Assembly (NCBI GenBank): GCA_007115705.1
Contig: QXEO01000832.1
Coordinates: 434,001-498,000, forward strand
Length of the DNA stretch: 64,000 nucleotides
Origin: Dactylis glomerata
Lineage: Eukaryota; Streptophyta; Magnoliopsida; Poales; Poaceae
Direction: 5' to 3'
The stretch's first letter is position 1. Every line of letters starts with the position of its first letter. The notes beneath the pieces are model-generated. The model was not told where the DNA came from. It was given only the letters and a program-made list of their open reading frames with translations, and ran no database searches. A program made the translations under genes and the position numbers. This document shows positions 22,225-33,892 of this stretch, one piece after another.

Positions 22225-24120
22225 ATCGCAGCTGCGATAAACGAACGCGCTCGTTGCACGCACCAGGGTCACACGATCCACGCGATGCGAGCGTCTAGAC
22301 TGATAAAATCGGAAAGATGCTCTGACAGCTATATATAACCTTTAAACCGTCAAGGTGCGCTCGTTTTCCTCCTAGGCACGTGCACGTGGACGGCTCCCAG
22401 TAGGCTAGCTGAATATTACAATTTTTTTAAAAAAGCTATAACTTCTAAACCATTAATCAGAACTACGATCTGTTTTCACTTTTAAAAACCTCGTAACAAG
22501 ATGTTCAAAACTAGATCTCATTTGCATATGTTTTAATGAATTTTTTTTATAAGCAACTTTGGTATGCGGCAAAGCAACTCTGTTTTGTAGAAAAGCAACT
22601 TTGTTGCACGATGAAAAAACTAGATTGGAAACATAGTTAAACTTCCCGATAATAGTTGGCAACTTCACAATAACTAATATAAAAATAACATCTTCACAAC
22701 AGCGGTAGGCAACTTCACAAATACTTTCACAACAATGATAGACAACTTCGCAACAACAACAGCTGGTAATGCATTGAAAACTGCCACATGGGCTAGGTTG
22801 TCGGCTGCCCCATAATCCATGTTCAGAAAGGTCAAGATTTTCCCACCGAGCATGATAGCTCAAACCTTGCCACCGACGAGGCCCACATCTAGAGCCCCAT
22901 GTAGTGCATCTCACTACAATGGTATAACTGCCTAATGTTGTCGCAAATTTGCCTACCGATGTCATCAAAGTTTGCATACCGTTGTCGTTAAGATGCTAAG
23001 TTTCTTATAATTGTTGTTAAGTTGCATACAACCATTCTGAACTTGCATATCACTATTGTGAAAATTGTCTACTTGGTGTAGTAAAGTTGCCTACCATTGT
23101 TATAGAGTTGTATATTGCTGCAGTGAATTTTCCCCAGCATTTGCAAAGTCGTCTACCGCTATTGTGAAGGAGTCCTACCACTGCTTTGAAGTTGCCTATT
23201 GTTGCTGCAAAGTTCCTTACAGTAGTTGTGAAGTTGCTACGTTTCTTTCATTTGGTGCTAAATTGATGACCACATATGTGAAGTTACCTAATGACGTTGT
23301 AAAGTTATCAAACTTGGCTACCACAGTTATGAAGTTGCTATGTTCCTTTAGTTGGTTTTAAAATGACATCCATAGCTGTTAAGATGCCTATTATAAAATT
23401 TTCTAGCGGTGTTGTGAAGTTGCCTACCAATTTTTTGAAGTTGACAATAGTACCAAAACATATTATATGCAACCTTACCAATGGCGAAAAGAAACTAGTA
23501 CAACAATATTGATCGACAAACTCGATCGGCATGGCAACGGTTTCAGAGAACAATCCCAGCGACGCCAAAGCCACCAAATGAGGGGACCATGGTGGTAGTG
23601 ACGGAAATAAGATGCGTCGATACCTAGAGGTCTCTAAAGTTGCCTACCATAGTTGTAAAGATGTTAGGTTGGATTTAGTTGATGTGAAGTTGCATGTCGT
23701 TATTGCTAACTTACCTACAATCATCTGATTCTAGTTACTTCATGATGTATCAAAGTTGCTTCATCGTGTCCCAAAGTTGCTTTGTCATAGACCAAAGTTG
23801 CTTTTTATAAAAATTTGTCGAAACATATACGAAGGGGATCTACTTTTGAAGATCTCGTCACGAGGAGTAAAAAAATGAAAACATATTATAATTCCGATAC
23901 ATGGGTCAAAAGTTATAGTATTTTGAATTTCTCGAATACAATTAATTACATGACATCAGTATTTTTTGCATGTGTATGAAGGAATCGTGAGAGGCTGCCA
24001 ATTAATGGATCAAGTGGGGTGGTTGGATTGGTTTTCCTTTCTCTTTCCACTTTTGTTATGAGGGACATAAAATTTCCAATTTTGGTTGTGCGATGGAGGC
24101 TACAATTTATCGCAGCTGCG
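22225..24120. mobile_element. large foldback element with arrays of AAGTTGCCTACC-type units
   Basis: Imperfect inverted arms of about 150 bp (22433-22580 and 23790-23925) can pair; both contain CTATAACTT at the outer side and AAGCAACTTTGGT at the inner side. Between them lie many diverged short units (consensus about AAGTTGCCTACCATTGTTGTG). They run in reverse orientation on the left (22560-22770) and forward on the right (22980-23790). A 12-bp direct repeat, atcgcagctgcg (22225-22236 and 24109-24120), flanks the whole and may be a target duplication, although its palindromic core makes that uncertain. No transposase gene is seen. Superfamily unknown, possibly Mutator-like. Confidence 0.55.
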
Positions 24121-24279
24121 CTGCCTAGATGTGTCCAAGAAATATACAGATTGTGCGGGGTGGGATTTTTGCGCCAAGGCAGGGCTTGTGTTATGTATCG
24201 ATCTGTAGCTCATTGAAAAGAAAGCAATGTTGCCGTCCCTCTATATCTGGTGCATTTCCGTGGGGGAGGCGCCATGAGC
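24121..24279. other. unassigned flank
   Basis: Sequence between the foldback element and the Stowaway MITE; no feature recognised. Confidence 0.3.
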
Positions 24280-24441
24280 TACTCCCTCCATTTAGAAATA
24301 TAAGATGTTTTAGTATTGTGAAGCTAATGTATCTAAATATTTTTTAGTGTATAGATTCGAGCGAACCTGTACACTAAAAAATATCTAGATACATTCACTT
24401 CACAAAACTAAAACATCTTGTATTTGCGAACGGAAGGAGTA
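24280..24441. mobile_element. Stowaway MITE (Tc1/mariner type)
   Basis: TA-flanked (24280-24281, 24440-24441) element of 158 bp with ends CTCCCTCC and GGAAGGAG. The two halves pair over nearly the whole length, including the TAAGATGTTTTAGT arm and its complement. No coding capacity. Confidence 0.9.
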
Positions 24442-24603
24442 CCAAGAAGAACGGCGCCACCCGTCGAGTCCACTGGCTCAGCTGGCCTTATATCGGAGGC
24501 GGAGATTTTCGCAGGTGCCAGCCTGCAGCGGTGTTGAGGTAATGGAAGACAATGGTCTACCGTATTCATGTACTTGTTGGGCATTACAAGTTGTTTGTGT
24601 TTT
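24442..24603. other. unassigned flank left of the 9.3-kb retrotransposon
   Basis: With 33893 onward this formed one sequence before the insertion. No gene recognised. Confidence 0.3.
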
Positions 24604-24608
24604 CTTGT

Positions 24609-24943
24609 TGACGAGGGTTAACTCGACAAATGTCCTAGATGAAGGACTTAGGATCGGGGAGACAGGGCGTCGGATGAACTCAAAGGTAAAACTTAGTCAA
24701 ACGAGGTGGCTATGAAAGTAAACGTGGGTGTAAAACCTGGCTTGCTTTCAATCTGTCCCACACCGTCCCCTCCTGGCCCCTTTATATAGATGGCCAGGTT
24801 TCAAGGATCGGGTGGGATCCGATACAGATTACAACATTGACATACGATATGAACTCGTATTTCGTCTAGTATTACAATTGGGCCTATCGTAACGGGCCTC
24901 AGGGGTACTCAACTAACGGGCTCTATTATTTATACCCTTGTCA
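24609..24943 (-). repeat. LTR (3' LTR of the minus-strand element)
   Basis: 335 bp, TGACGA...TTGTCA on the plus strand; the inverted TGACAAGG ends are clear. Confidence 0.93.
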
Positions 24944-24956
24944 GTAGCCCCCGAGA
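24944..24956 (-). promoter_or_regulatory. polypurine tract
   Basis: On the minus strand, CTCGGGGGCTAC directly precedes the 3' LTR. Two further copies of this motif lie at about 25616-25630 and 25751-25765. Confidence 0.65.
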
Positions 24957-26093
24957 TTCTACCAGAATTGCAGATTTGGGTTGAATCTCAGATCTTTAAA
25001 TTTTCGACTTGATCAATTCTTCGACTTCTTCATATCTTTAAATCTTCGACTCGGTCTTATTGACTTATTCTCATTATAATACTTTGCAAGGGGTTTTGAT
25101 GAACAAGCCTGACAACTCTGACGGGTCAAGAGGTCAGTTAACTGCCGGAACAGACACTTGCCACCTACTTCAAATTCAATCCCCTTGGACTTGAATTGGG
25201 GAAACCGGTCAAACCCATTCTTTTGCCGCATTTAGGACTTACAAAGAATGAATCCCAGTGGTTCTCAGGATACCCAGTGCGTCCACCAGGATTTTTCTTC
25301 GCGTCGTAGACACGGATACATACCAGCAGAGCGCATCCATGTGCGTATACCGGGCCACACAGGACAGATCCTGGGGTCTTACCTTCGTGATATATTTCGA
25401 CCACGGCATTCAAGTTTTGTCGCGATGATGCAACTCGAGAATCATACGTCGCAACCTTGTTTGACTGTTCCAGCATACAAAATATTCGGGTTTATTCAAC
25501 CTTGATCGATAAAAATCTTCCTCCCGATGGTAGTAATGATGCTTCCAGAATCTTATTCGCCTTCATTGTTCATTATAAAACATCATCGGGTGCGCGCCCA
25601 GCGCTCCCGATGGGAGTAGCCCCCGAGGCTATAGTCAAAAAATCTTTTTTCAAGTATAGACTCAAAGATAACGTAATGTCTGTCATATCGTGAGTTCATA
25701 ATGTGACTCCATAATATCGTCGGGTGTGCGCCCAGCGCTCCCGATGGTAGTAGCCCCCGAGGCTATAGCCGAATATTTTTGGGTATGGACTCAAAGAATG
25801 ATTCTTCTTTTACCAGGCTCAATTTTCCGTCGGCTTCCTTGATCTTCCTTTATTCAAGTTCGCCAACTCAAACCATCTTTGGAATATTCACCTTACTAGC
25901 GTCCGCTGCTATCATTGTCTTCAATTCTCGTCACTCGTAAGTTTATGACGTCATTAATCTGTTTGTAATTATTTCCAGATTTTGACCGTTACCCATGGGC
26001 AGCGCGGTAATTTCACAATTTTTCTGCCCGTTAGTGGGTTGCCGTTTCCGCTCTTTGCGCCACGTCTCAGCCCACGTTCCATTGCTTGGAAGC
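24957..26093. other. non-coding spacer with purine-tract repeats
   Basis: No credible frame. It contains two copies of a roughly 95-bp unit (about 25574-25670 and 25704-25800) including GCGCCCAGCGCTCCCGATGG and TAGCCCCCGAGGCTATAG, each carrying a complement of the polypurine tract. It also holds the upstream promoter region of the plus-strand gene. Confidence 0.6.
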
Positions 26094-26101
26094 TATATAA
26101 G
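26094..26101 (+). promoter_or_regulatory. TATA box of the antisense gene
   Basis: TATATAAG at 26094-26101, 114 bp before the first in-frame ATG (26215) and in a GC-rich surround. It points along the plus strand, opposite to the retrotransposon transcript. Confidence 0.55.
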
Positions 26102-26214
26102 GGGAGAGTGGGGAAATTTACTATTTACCAGTTCATTGTTTTCGCCGCCGCCACCATTGTTGCGATTTCTGCTCTCCTTTGATCTCCTGCTGAGCCCTCG
26201 TGCGCAGATCATAG

Positions 26215-28953
26215 ATGCGCGTGAAGCATCAGGCGCAGAAGCACAAAATGACCAAGGGGACGAACGTCGCGATGAGCTAGGTGCATTCTGCCTTTACGCC
26301 GAAGGAGCTGGACAAGGCTCGAGCGGATGGTCTCGTTTCCAACGACGACGAGATTATCTTCCCCAGCGCTGAGCGGATCCCCAAGCCCAGAGATGGTTTT
26401 CGGGTGATGTTCTTTGCCTACCTTTTGCGCGGTCTTTCCCTTCCTGCCCACGAATTTCTTTGTGGGCTTCTTTTTATTTATGGTGTGCAAGTTCACCAGC
26501 TCACACCAAACTCTATCTTGCATATTGCTTGTTTCATCACTTTGTACGAGTCGTTTCTGGGGATTGATCCCCACTTTCTTCTTTGGAGAGCCCTCTTTCG
26601 GCTCCGCCCCAGTGTCGCATTGTCCAAAAAACCCGAACTGGGCAGAGCTTGTATCTTTGTTCGCTCTGAATCGCAGTATTTGGAGTTTTCAATGGCTGCC
26701 TCGGTACAAGGTTGGAGGACCAGGTGGTTTTATATCAAGGACCAAAAGAATTCCCCCTCCGACAAGTACGGGATTGCCCCATTTGACGCCTCCCAAGAAT
26801 TGAAGAAATTGGCCTTGTGGGATTCGCCTCCCACGGAAGCTGAGATGGAGGAGATCAAGCCACTCCTGGCCCGCATCCAGGAGCTGAAAAGTGGTAGAGG
26901 AAGTGCTCTTTCGGGTACACAACTCATGGTTTTTTTCCTGCAACGTCGGGTTCAACCCCTGCAGCATCGTCTTTCCAAGTTGTGGACTTTTTCTGGCTTG
27001 GAGGATCCTTCTCGAGTATCTAAAAGTCTTATGGAGAAGAAGGATCTCGACAGGCGTGTGAGAGCTCTTACCACTCTCACCAAAGATTATGAAGTTGCGG
27101 ACTTAGCCGCAAGCCACTTCGACTCTGAGCATCCCTTGCCTGCGGTAATTTTTGCTGCCTTTACTTTGCCTTGTCTTTCTCTTACTATTCTTCGCCTTAT
27201 ATCTTTCGGGTTGTTTTGTCTTTTCAGGATCATCGACTTCTTGTTTCTCGCCCTCCTCTCCCAGAGGGAGGGGCCATTCCGCATGTTCCTGTTTCTGTGG
27301 CCTCCGAAGCCCCCGAGACTGAGGACAGCCACGATGGAGACGAAGGCGAGGATTCGCTGGAAAGGACCAGTTCGACGATATCACCTCCTCCTGCACTTTC
27401 TGAAGACATTGTCGTGGACAAGAAGAGGAAATGTGTCGAAGAATTTGCTTCTTCCAGTGCCTCCGCCCCTAGGACTGTGGCCGGGGAATCCTTCGAGCCA
27501 GAGGACGGCGGAGAACTCTTCGACTTCATGGACTCGTGAGTGTTCATCTGTTTGTTTTCATATATTTAGCTTTTTATTGTCGACCTTAATAGATGACTTT
27601 GTCTTTTTCTCTTTTTCTTAGGAACGAGGAGAACCCGAAGAGATTTGCTGCTGAGGCCCCCATCACTGATACTCTTGTCATCAACGAGCCGTCGCCATAA
27701 GAGGTTGATCCAGCAGCTAAACCTCAAAAAGCTTCAAAGAAGCCTACCAAGAAGGTAGTCACTGTTCGTAGCTCTAGGCGCTTGCAGAAAGCTTCCGATG
27801 CCGGTGCTACCCTTGAGGCCCATCAGGCCACAAGCTCCTCCGACGATGTGCGTAAACATACTATTATATTTACTTCAACTTTTACGTGTTGATGCTCACA
27901 TCCTATTTTCTGGACAGAACCCGATGAAGAGATTTGTCGACTTGGGCAATGAATGCGTCGAGTACCTAAAAGTTGCCAAGGCCTCTGAAGGTAAGTCTCG
28001 TTTTTAACACTTGCTTATCTTTGCATGCCTGTCTCTGCTTCTTTGCTTGACTTCTTCTTTCCTCTTTGTTTAACTCAGGTGCTCTAAAGGCAGCCAATGC
28101 TCGCATTGCATCGCTGGAAGCTGAACTCGAAGCTTCCAGGATAGCATTTGATGCCGCCACTGCTGCCAAGGTCAATGCTGAGAAGTCTTCTAAATCTGCA
28201 TTGGCTAAGGCAAAAAAATCAGAAAAGGACTTGGCGAATGCTAACAAGGAGCACCTCCAGCGGGAACATGCCGTGGCTGAGCGGCTAAACCAGATGTCTG
28301 CTACTGCTGGAGGTACATACTATACTTTCTTTCATTTTGTCGGCTTCCTGCTCTCTTATGCTTGCTGATGTATTCCTTTTCTGTTGTTTTGCTGTTTCCT
28401 TGATTTTGCAGAATATAGTGAAGTGTCTGCGTCGGCTTTGCGGCTTGACGAAGATCCTCTCTTGGCCGCGGTCAACTTGCTGGAAGCAAACTGGATATCT
28501 GTACGGGAAATCTTCGAGTTGGTTAACCGCGAACTTACGCGGATTTTTGTCGGGTTGTGGCCCAAGAAGAAGGCCAATGTACCGGACTTGAAGAATCTTG
28601 CCAAAACCTTCGACACCGATGACGACCCCATACTTACTATGAAGGGTCTCTCCTTGAAGCGAGGTGCCAAGGGGGCCATTGCCTTTGCATATGCGCATGG
28701 TGAGGAGGTGAAATGGGAGAAGGTTAGCTCTTTCCCTGGCCATCCTCGTTTGGAACTGAAGCCCTTCTTCGAGAAGGCGAAAAAGTATGCGCCGGGCATC
28801 GTGTCGATGATTTCCCATTCGGTGGCTTCCGCGACCGGTACGACGCCGATTTCTTCGACTCCGGCCACAAGTGGATCTATGCCTCCTCCTGATGCTGGTG
28901 CTGCAACTGCTACGCCTTCTTCTGCTGTGGATCATGAGGCCGAGGTGGCATAG
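26215..28953 (+). pseudogene. spliced antisense gene, putative gypsy-type transposon protein
   Basis: Six exons with consensus GT-AG introns keep one frame: 26215-27144, 27228-27535, 27622-27847, 27918-27990, 28079-28312 and 28412-28953. The introns are 83, 86, 70, 88 and 99 bp, and intron phases 0, 2, 0, 1, 1 all join correctly. Exon 1 has the plant 'putative gypsy type transposon' fold (LPAHEFLCGLLFIYGVQVHQ, then WFYI), exon 2 is acidic, exon 5 is an Ala/Lys coiled coil and exon 6 ends in a Pro/Ala-rich tail. Two in-frame stops break it: TAG at 26278-26280 (W expected) and TAA in exon 3 near 27698. The function of these proteins is unknown. The start at 26215 is the first ATG after the TATA box. 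Confidence 0.72.
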
Positions 28954-29137
28954 ACTTGGCCTCCTTTTGTAATTTTTAGTTTTACTTTGATGTAGTAAAA
29001 CTCTTAGTCGTATGTAACCCTGAGAACTTTAGTCAGAGGGTTTGCACTATTGTAAATATTTCTTCTTTTGCGAAGATATCGTGTTCAGTTTAGTCTTCTG
29101 AGATGCTTCTCTTTTCTTTTCTTTTGGCTTCCAGCCT

Positions 29138-30067
29138 ATGCATGCTGGTGGATCGTCGGGTCGTGATCAGGCTCCATCTCCTGCCAACGTTGTCGACTCT
29201 GGAGCTTCGTCGCCTCCTCGTCCTTCTTGCCAATGTGCTGAGTATTCCTCAAGGATTTCAGACTTTGAGAGCCGCTTGTCTTTGGCGAAGCGTCAAGCGC
29301 AGATGGCTATGGATAAGGCCAGCAAATCTTGCGGGTTTATGAAACAGATATCCGTTCTTGAGGATAAGGTGTCGGGTCTGATGGTGAAAATCATGCATCT
29401 TGAAGAATGCGACTCCTTCCTCATCGGTATTGTCGAGTCTGTTTGTGAGATGTTGCGATGTGAGGTTCCTTGTTGCTTCTCTTGTTTCCTTTTATTCCAC
29501 TACTACCGTCTAATATCTTTTGTTGTCTTAGGTACTTGTCTGGACTTTGCTGCTGAAGCACGTCGGGTTGCTGAGCGAAATACAGCTCTCGAGAAGGCAC
29601 CAGAGGGGATCGACAGTTTGTGGTCCGATCCTCGACGCCGTCGTGCTATTGTGCTGCTTCAAGATCGTGCTCAGCATATTGGACAGGCAGTTGATGGTTG
29701 TCGAAGATCTCTGATAACCATGCATTCCGTCATGCTTCCTCGCAATCCTCTTTCTGGAAGCTTTCTATTGTTACTCGATACTTTCAGATCGAGTCAGCGA
29801 ATTCATCGGCTGATAGAGCTGAACTTGGTGGTTGGAGCCAATTTTGCTCTTGGGTGGGTGCGTAAGTGGCATCCAAGGCTTAATTATAGTTCCATGTCAC
29901 TGAGTTATCCTCCAGGTGGAGCTAGTTTGCGAGTTCATCTAGAGAATACCCTTTAGCCTGCTAGAAGGATTATAGCTAGGCTGTTGCGAGAGGATGCCGC
30001 GTTTTTCTGTAAGCATCATTACTTAGATCCCCTGGGGGTGGATGATTCTGATAACCAGATGTTATGA
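29138..30067 (+). pseudogene. antisense gene, C-terminal part or second antisense gene
   Basis: The frame starts after an acceptor-like CCAG (29131-29134). It gives a Ser/Pro segment, a coiled coil (DFESRLSLAKRQAQMAMDKA), then after a 72-bp intron-like stretch (29460-29531, GT...TTAG) an Arg-rich helix, and finally FALGWVRKWHPRLN and PPGGASLRVHLE. A TAG at 29954-29956 (probably CAG before) breaks it; beyond, the frame runs on with LLREDAAFFCKHHYLDPLGV to a TGA at 30065-30067. A weak donor at 28945 would join it in phase to exon 6, so this may be the end of the same gene. No enzyme motif seen. Confidence 0.6.
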
Positions 30068-30401
30068 TGTGATACTTGTATGTATTTTTGTGCGTATAAT
30101 GCGAGAGTTTTTGTTTTCTAACTCAGAGCATTTTTACTTTGTGTATATATTGGTGCGCTTGCCGCAGCTTTTGAAGACACGTAAACTCGAATAGGAGGAA
30201 CTTTTGTCTTTTATTTATGCATATAATGTAAGATACATGGGATGACCCAAGAGATCCGGCCAATGACCTGTGTTCTGGATCTAGAGGGCATTGCCCTGGA
30301 ATAACTCATGGCTTTTACAGCCTTATTTTCTTACTCTACTGATTTGTATGTCTTGTCGCCTATGTCGCTTGAGTCTTCTCTACTTCTCCTATAGACTTCC
30401 C
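30068..30401. other. gap between antisense gene and gag-protease
   Basis: About 330 bp where the pol genes would be expected on the minus strand. No RT, RNase H or integrase motif is present in any frame; the two convergent genes end here. Confidence 0.7.
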
Positions 30402-33400
30402 TTACTCCGATGGCTGCACCCGAGGTTTCTTTACTTCTGGTTCCTTGGGGTTTCCTTCGAGTTGCTGCGTGACTCCTGTAGTCGTGCTTTTTGTTTTGTA
30501 GTTAGGTTCCCCATAGCTTGCCATCATGCCGAAGTTTTGGGTCATCTTGTGAAATTCCTTGTCGCATAGGTCTGATAACTCGAAGCTTCCTTTGACTGTA
30601 ATAATTCCTTTGGGTCCTGACATTTTTAGTACCAGATAAGTGTAGTGAGGCACTGCCATGAATCGCGAAAACGTGGGTCGCCCGAGGATCGCATGATATT
30701 GTGATGGCCAGTCCATGACTTCGAAGTCGAGTTTCTCCCTTCTGTAGTTTTGCCGATTTCCGAAGCAAACGTTGAGTGCTATTCGACCAAGTGGATAGTT
30801 AGCACTCCCTGGGACTATTCCGTGAAAGGAGCAGTCAGTTGGCTTCAGGAACTCTAATGAAATATGCATTGCCCATAGGGTTTTTGCGTAGATCAGGTTT
30901 ATTCCGCTTCCTGCGTCCATGAATATTCTGTCGACATCGTATGTCCCTATTTGGGCTTTGAGTACCAAGGGCGCGTTTCCTGACCGAGGTACTGTTATTG
31001 GGTGATCGTCTCTGCTGAATTCTATGGGTTGCTCTGACCAATGTAGATATTCCGTTGTTGCTAGAGGTGAGGTTATTGCGAGGTTAACTTGTCGAGTTAT
31101 GCTTTTCTCCTCTTTGTTCGACTTGGGCACTGGTTGTATCATTGCTGTAATATGCCCTTTAGATGGAACATATCCTTCCTCGTCGTCACGCCCCTGGTTT
31201 GATTGATCTTGACTCTTGGGAGCTCCGCTGTTTCCTTGTTGGGTTGCAGGCGTGTTGCTTGTGTTTCCCTCGTATCCCTGACATTTTGCCTCAGCTTGCT
31301 TGTTAAGTGCTGCTTCTTGTAGTTTCAAAAACGTAGTGCAATCTTTCATTACGTGTCTGGATACTCGTTTCCCATCGACAAACGCAGAGTGAATATGACA
31401 TGGTCCGTTGAGCATATCTTCTGGTGATGGGTTGTACTCTCTGGATTCCCTTGGCGGAAACTTTTTGTACTCTTCTCTGCCATAGTTACGGTATCCCGAG
31501 CTTTTGCGACCGTTGCCTTGGTAGCTGTTATCTTTATATCCTACGGCTACTTGGCTGTGGGAACCGTAATTGTCGTAATTATGGGACCTTCTCCTTTGAC
31601 CTCCATATCTGTTTCCTCTATCATCTTCTGGCAATCGCGTGCGTTTATTGTTGCACGTATCTTCTCCATTCGCGAATCTGTTTGCCACATCCATTAGATC
31701 TGATACTATTTTTGGCTTGATTCTGCCCATCTCTTCGACTAGGTCTCCTCGTCGTAACCCGATTATGAATGCATCTATTGCTCTTTCGTCCGAGACATCG
31801 ACTGCCGAATTTTTGATAATACTCCACCTTTGGATATATGTTCTTAATGTCTCCCCGCGCTGTTGTACGCAGGCTTTGACTTCTTCTATGGATGCTGGCC
31901 GCTTGTATGTCGACTTGAAGTTACTTGTAAATTGTTTTGTGAGCTCCTCCCAGCTTCCAATTGTTTCCTTTTCTAATTTGCTTAGCCATGACCTTGCTGC
32001 TCCGGTGAGGTGTAATTGCAAACTTTGCATTGCTGTTTCCTTGGTTCCTCCTAATAGTTTTACTGCTTGTAGATAATCTGAAAGCCATGACTGTGGCTCC
32101 TGAGATCCATCATACTTTTGTTGATCATGGGGTAGTTTGAAACCTTTGGGTACTGGCGTGATACGAACCCTACGGGTAAAGCATGGCGCCCCCATCTCCT
32201 TTTCATCGTCTTCGTAGTCATATGTTCTGTTGGGAGTTCTGGATCGTCGGGTTCCTTTGTTCTTGGGACTATTGTGTCGTCCAGGTGATGGCGTCCTAGA
32301 TCATCGACTTCCACTTCTGTGCCGAGGACTACTATGACGGCGTGGTGATCTTGGTTTATGGGTTCCTTTGTTGCGATATGCCTCCTCCTCTTTTGCTGAT
32401 AATTTGTTGCCTACCATCTTTAATCCATTTAGCGCTGCTCGGTGCATATGTTCCCTCGGGTCTCATGGATTTGGCCGCGTCGTATGCAGGTACGCTTGAG
32501 CTGCCACCAATGCTGCTTCCGGAGTTTTTGGGATAATATTTCCTTGCTCGTCGACCGATAGGAAGGACGAGTCGAGGTTTTTCGAGATGCTTTGCCTTTT
32601 TGAGTACTCTAGATTCTCATACCTTGATCCATGTCGACGATGCCTTCTGTTTGTGTATGATGCATCACTTTGTGCTCTGCGAGCATCGTCGCTTGCTGCA
32701 ATGGCTGAGTCCTTCCTTTTCTGTATTTCAATCCTCTCCTTTGCTAATTGCTTCGCCTGCTGCCTTAGGGCGTAATGGTATTCCAAAAGCATGTTTTGGC
32801 TAGAGTTTGTTGGTATTGGCGTGCCGTGCTCCACGGCTGTATTGATTGTTCTCCACTCTTCTTCTGATAGTCAAACTTTTACCCTTGTTGCGAGGGAGTT
32901 AGCGGTTTCTCCTTCTGCTAAGTGATTCGCCTCTCTATTTATATTTGCTGGATTAAGCACTGGGTTGTTGTCATCGAGTTCTTCTGAGTTATCTCCTGTG
33001 ATGGCGAGTATCTGATACCGATTGTCGAGCTTGCTGTTGTGACTTGAGAAGATTGAATTATCATCTTCAGAAAGTTCTAGTCCCGTTTTCCAGGTGTCTG
33101 TTGATTGGCCTGAGGTGTCATCGTGGTAGATCGTGAGATCTTCGAGTTGCACTTCTAAGTCAAAATCCTCCATGGTTTCGTCACCTCTTGCGATTTTTCC
33201 TTCTTTTGCTTCTGCTAAGCTGACCGGCGAGTTTACCTCGCTAGAGGAGTCTTCTGATGACTCCGACATTACTACTGTCTCGGGTTCACTTGCCGATGGA
33301 CCCGTTTTCATCGGATCTGAAAGGCGAATCGAACCTAGTGATCCGACGCGAAAGTTTAGACTTCCGATCGTCAAATCCATATCTTGATCCATGCTCTCGA

Positions 33401-33449
33401 ATACTTGCGTGAAACTTGACTGGTGAGGTTGAAAATCGACGGTTCCGAA
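30402..33449 (-). pseudogene. gag-protease polyprotein of the Tat-like element
   Basis: One minus-strand frame runs from the primer site to 30402 with three in-frame stops (32871-32873, 32463-32465, 32301-32303). The N-terminal part is acidic and Ser-rich, followed by an Arg/Ser-rich linker. The gag core (residues from about 32140 leftward) shows SWLSDYLQAV, RSWLSKLEKETIGSWEELTK and FIIGLR. A basic Gly/Arg/Tyr region follows, with a C/H cluster (CHIHSAF, H, DC). The aspartic protease has MDAGSGINLIY as its active-site loop and HAILGRPT as the second motif. It packages RNA and matures gag. The frame ends with a Pro/Lys tail, and no RT follows. Confidence 0.85.
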
Positions 33450-33531
33450 GGATATCTGAATTTCGTCGACTTGCAAGTGATGTTGGCTAAAAGCGAAAAA
33501 GCTGTCGAGTTCATGATGCCAATGCCCAGAG

Positions 33532-33552
33532 TTCCCCACGGTCGGCGCCAAT
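33532..33552 (-). promoter_or_regulatory. primer binding site of the Tat-like element
   Basis: On the minus strand, TTGGCGCCGACCGTGGGG follows the 5' LTR by one to two bases. It differs from the tRNA-Asp site of the Athila-like elements after GGCGCCG; I cannot name the tRNA with certainty. Confidence 0.6.
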
Positions 33553-33887
33553 TGACGAGGGTTAACTCGACAAATGTCCTAGATGAAGGACTTAGGATCG
33601 GGGAGACAGTGCGTCGGATGAACTCGAAGGTAAAACTCAGTCAGACAAGGTGGCTATGAAAGTAAACGTGGGTGTAAAACCTGGCTTGCTTTCAATCTGT
33701 CCCACATCGTCCCCTCCTGGCCCCTTTATATAGATGGTCAGGTCTCGAGGATCGGGTGAGATCCGATACAGATTACAACATCGACATACGACATGAACTC
33801 GTATTTCGTCTAGTATTACAATTGGGCCTATCGTAACGGGCCTCAGGGGTACTCAACTAACGGGCTCTATTATCTATACCCTTGTCA
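33553..33887 (-). repeat. LTR (5' LTR of the minus-strand element)
   Basis: 335 bp, partner of 24609-24943, followed by the cttgt duplication. A TATATAGA lies at about 33727. Confidence 0.93.
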
Positions 33888-33892
33888 CTTGT

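Larger units (their letters stand above)
24604..33892 (-). mobile_element. Ty3/gypsy element, Tat/Grande-like, pol-deleted, with antisense gene
   Basis: Two 335-bp LTRs (24609-24943, 33553-33887) and a perfect 5-bp target duplication cttgt (24604-24608, 33888-33892) define an element of 9,279 bp. Its sense strand is minus: primer site and gag at the right, 3' LTR at the left. The LTRs differ at 13 positions by eye, 12 of them transitions. It encodes gag and protease, but no reverse transcriptase, RNase H or integrase. Between protease and the 3' LTR lies a gene in the opposite orientation, the arrangement known from Tat-lineage elements such as Grande and Ogre. It is therefore non-autonomous. 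Confidence 0.9.

Noticed and set aside
22453..22977. 174-codon minus-strand frame with Cys-rich repeats
   Set aside because: Translation of the short repeat units of the foldback element; no conserved domain.
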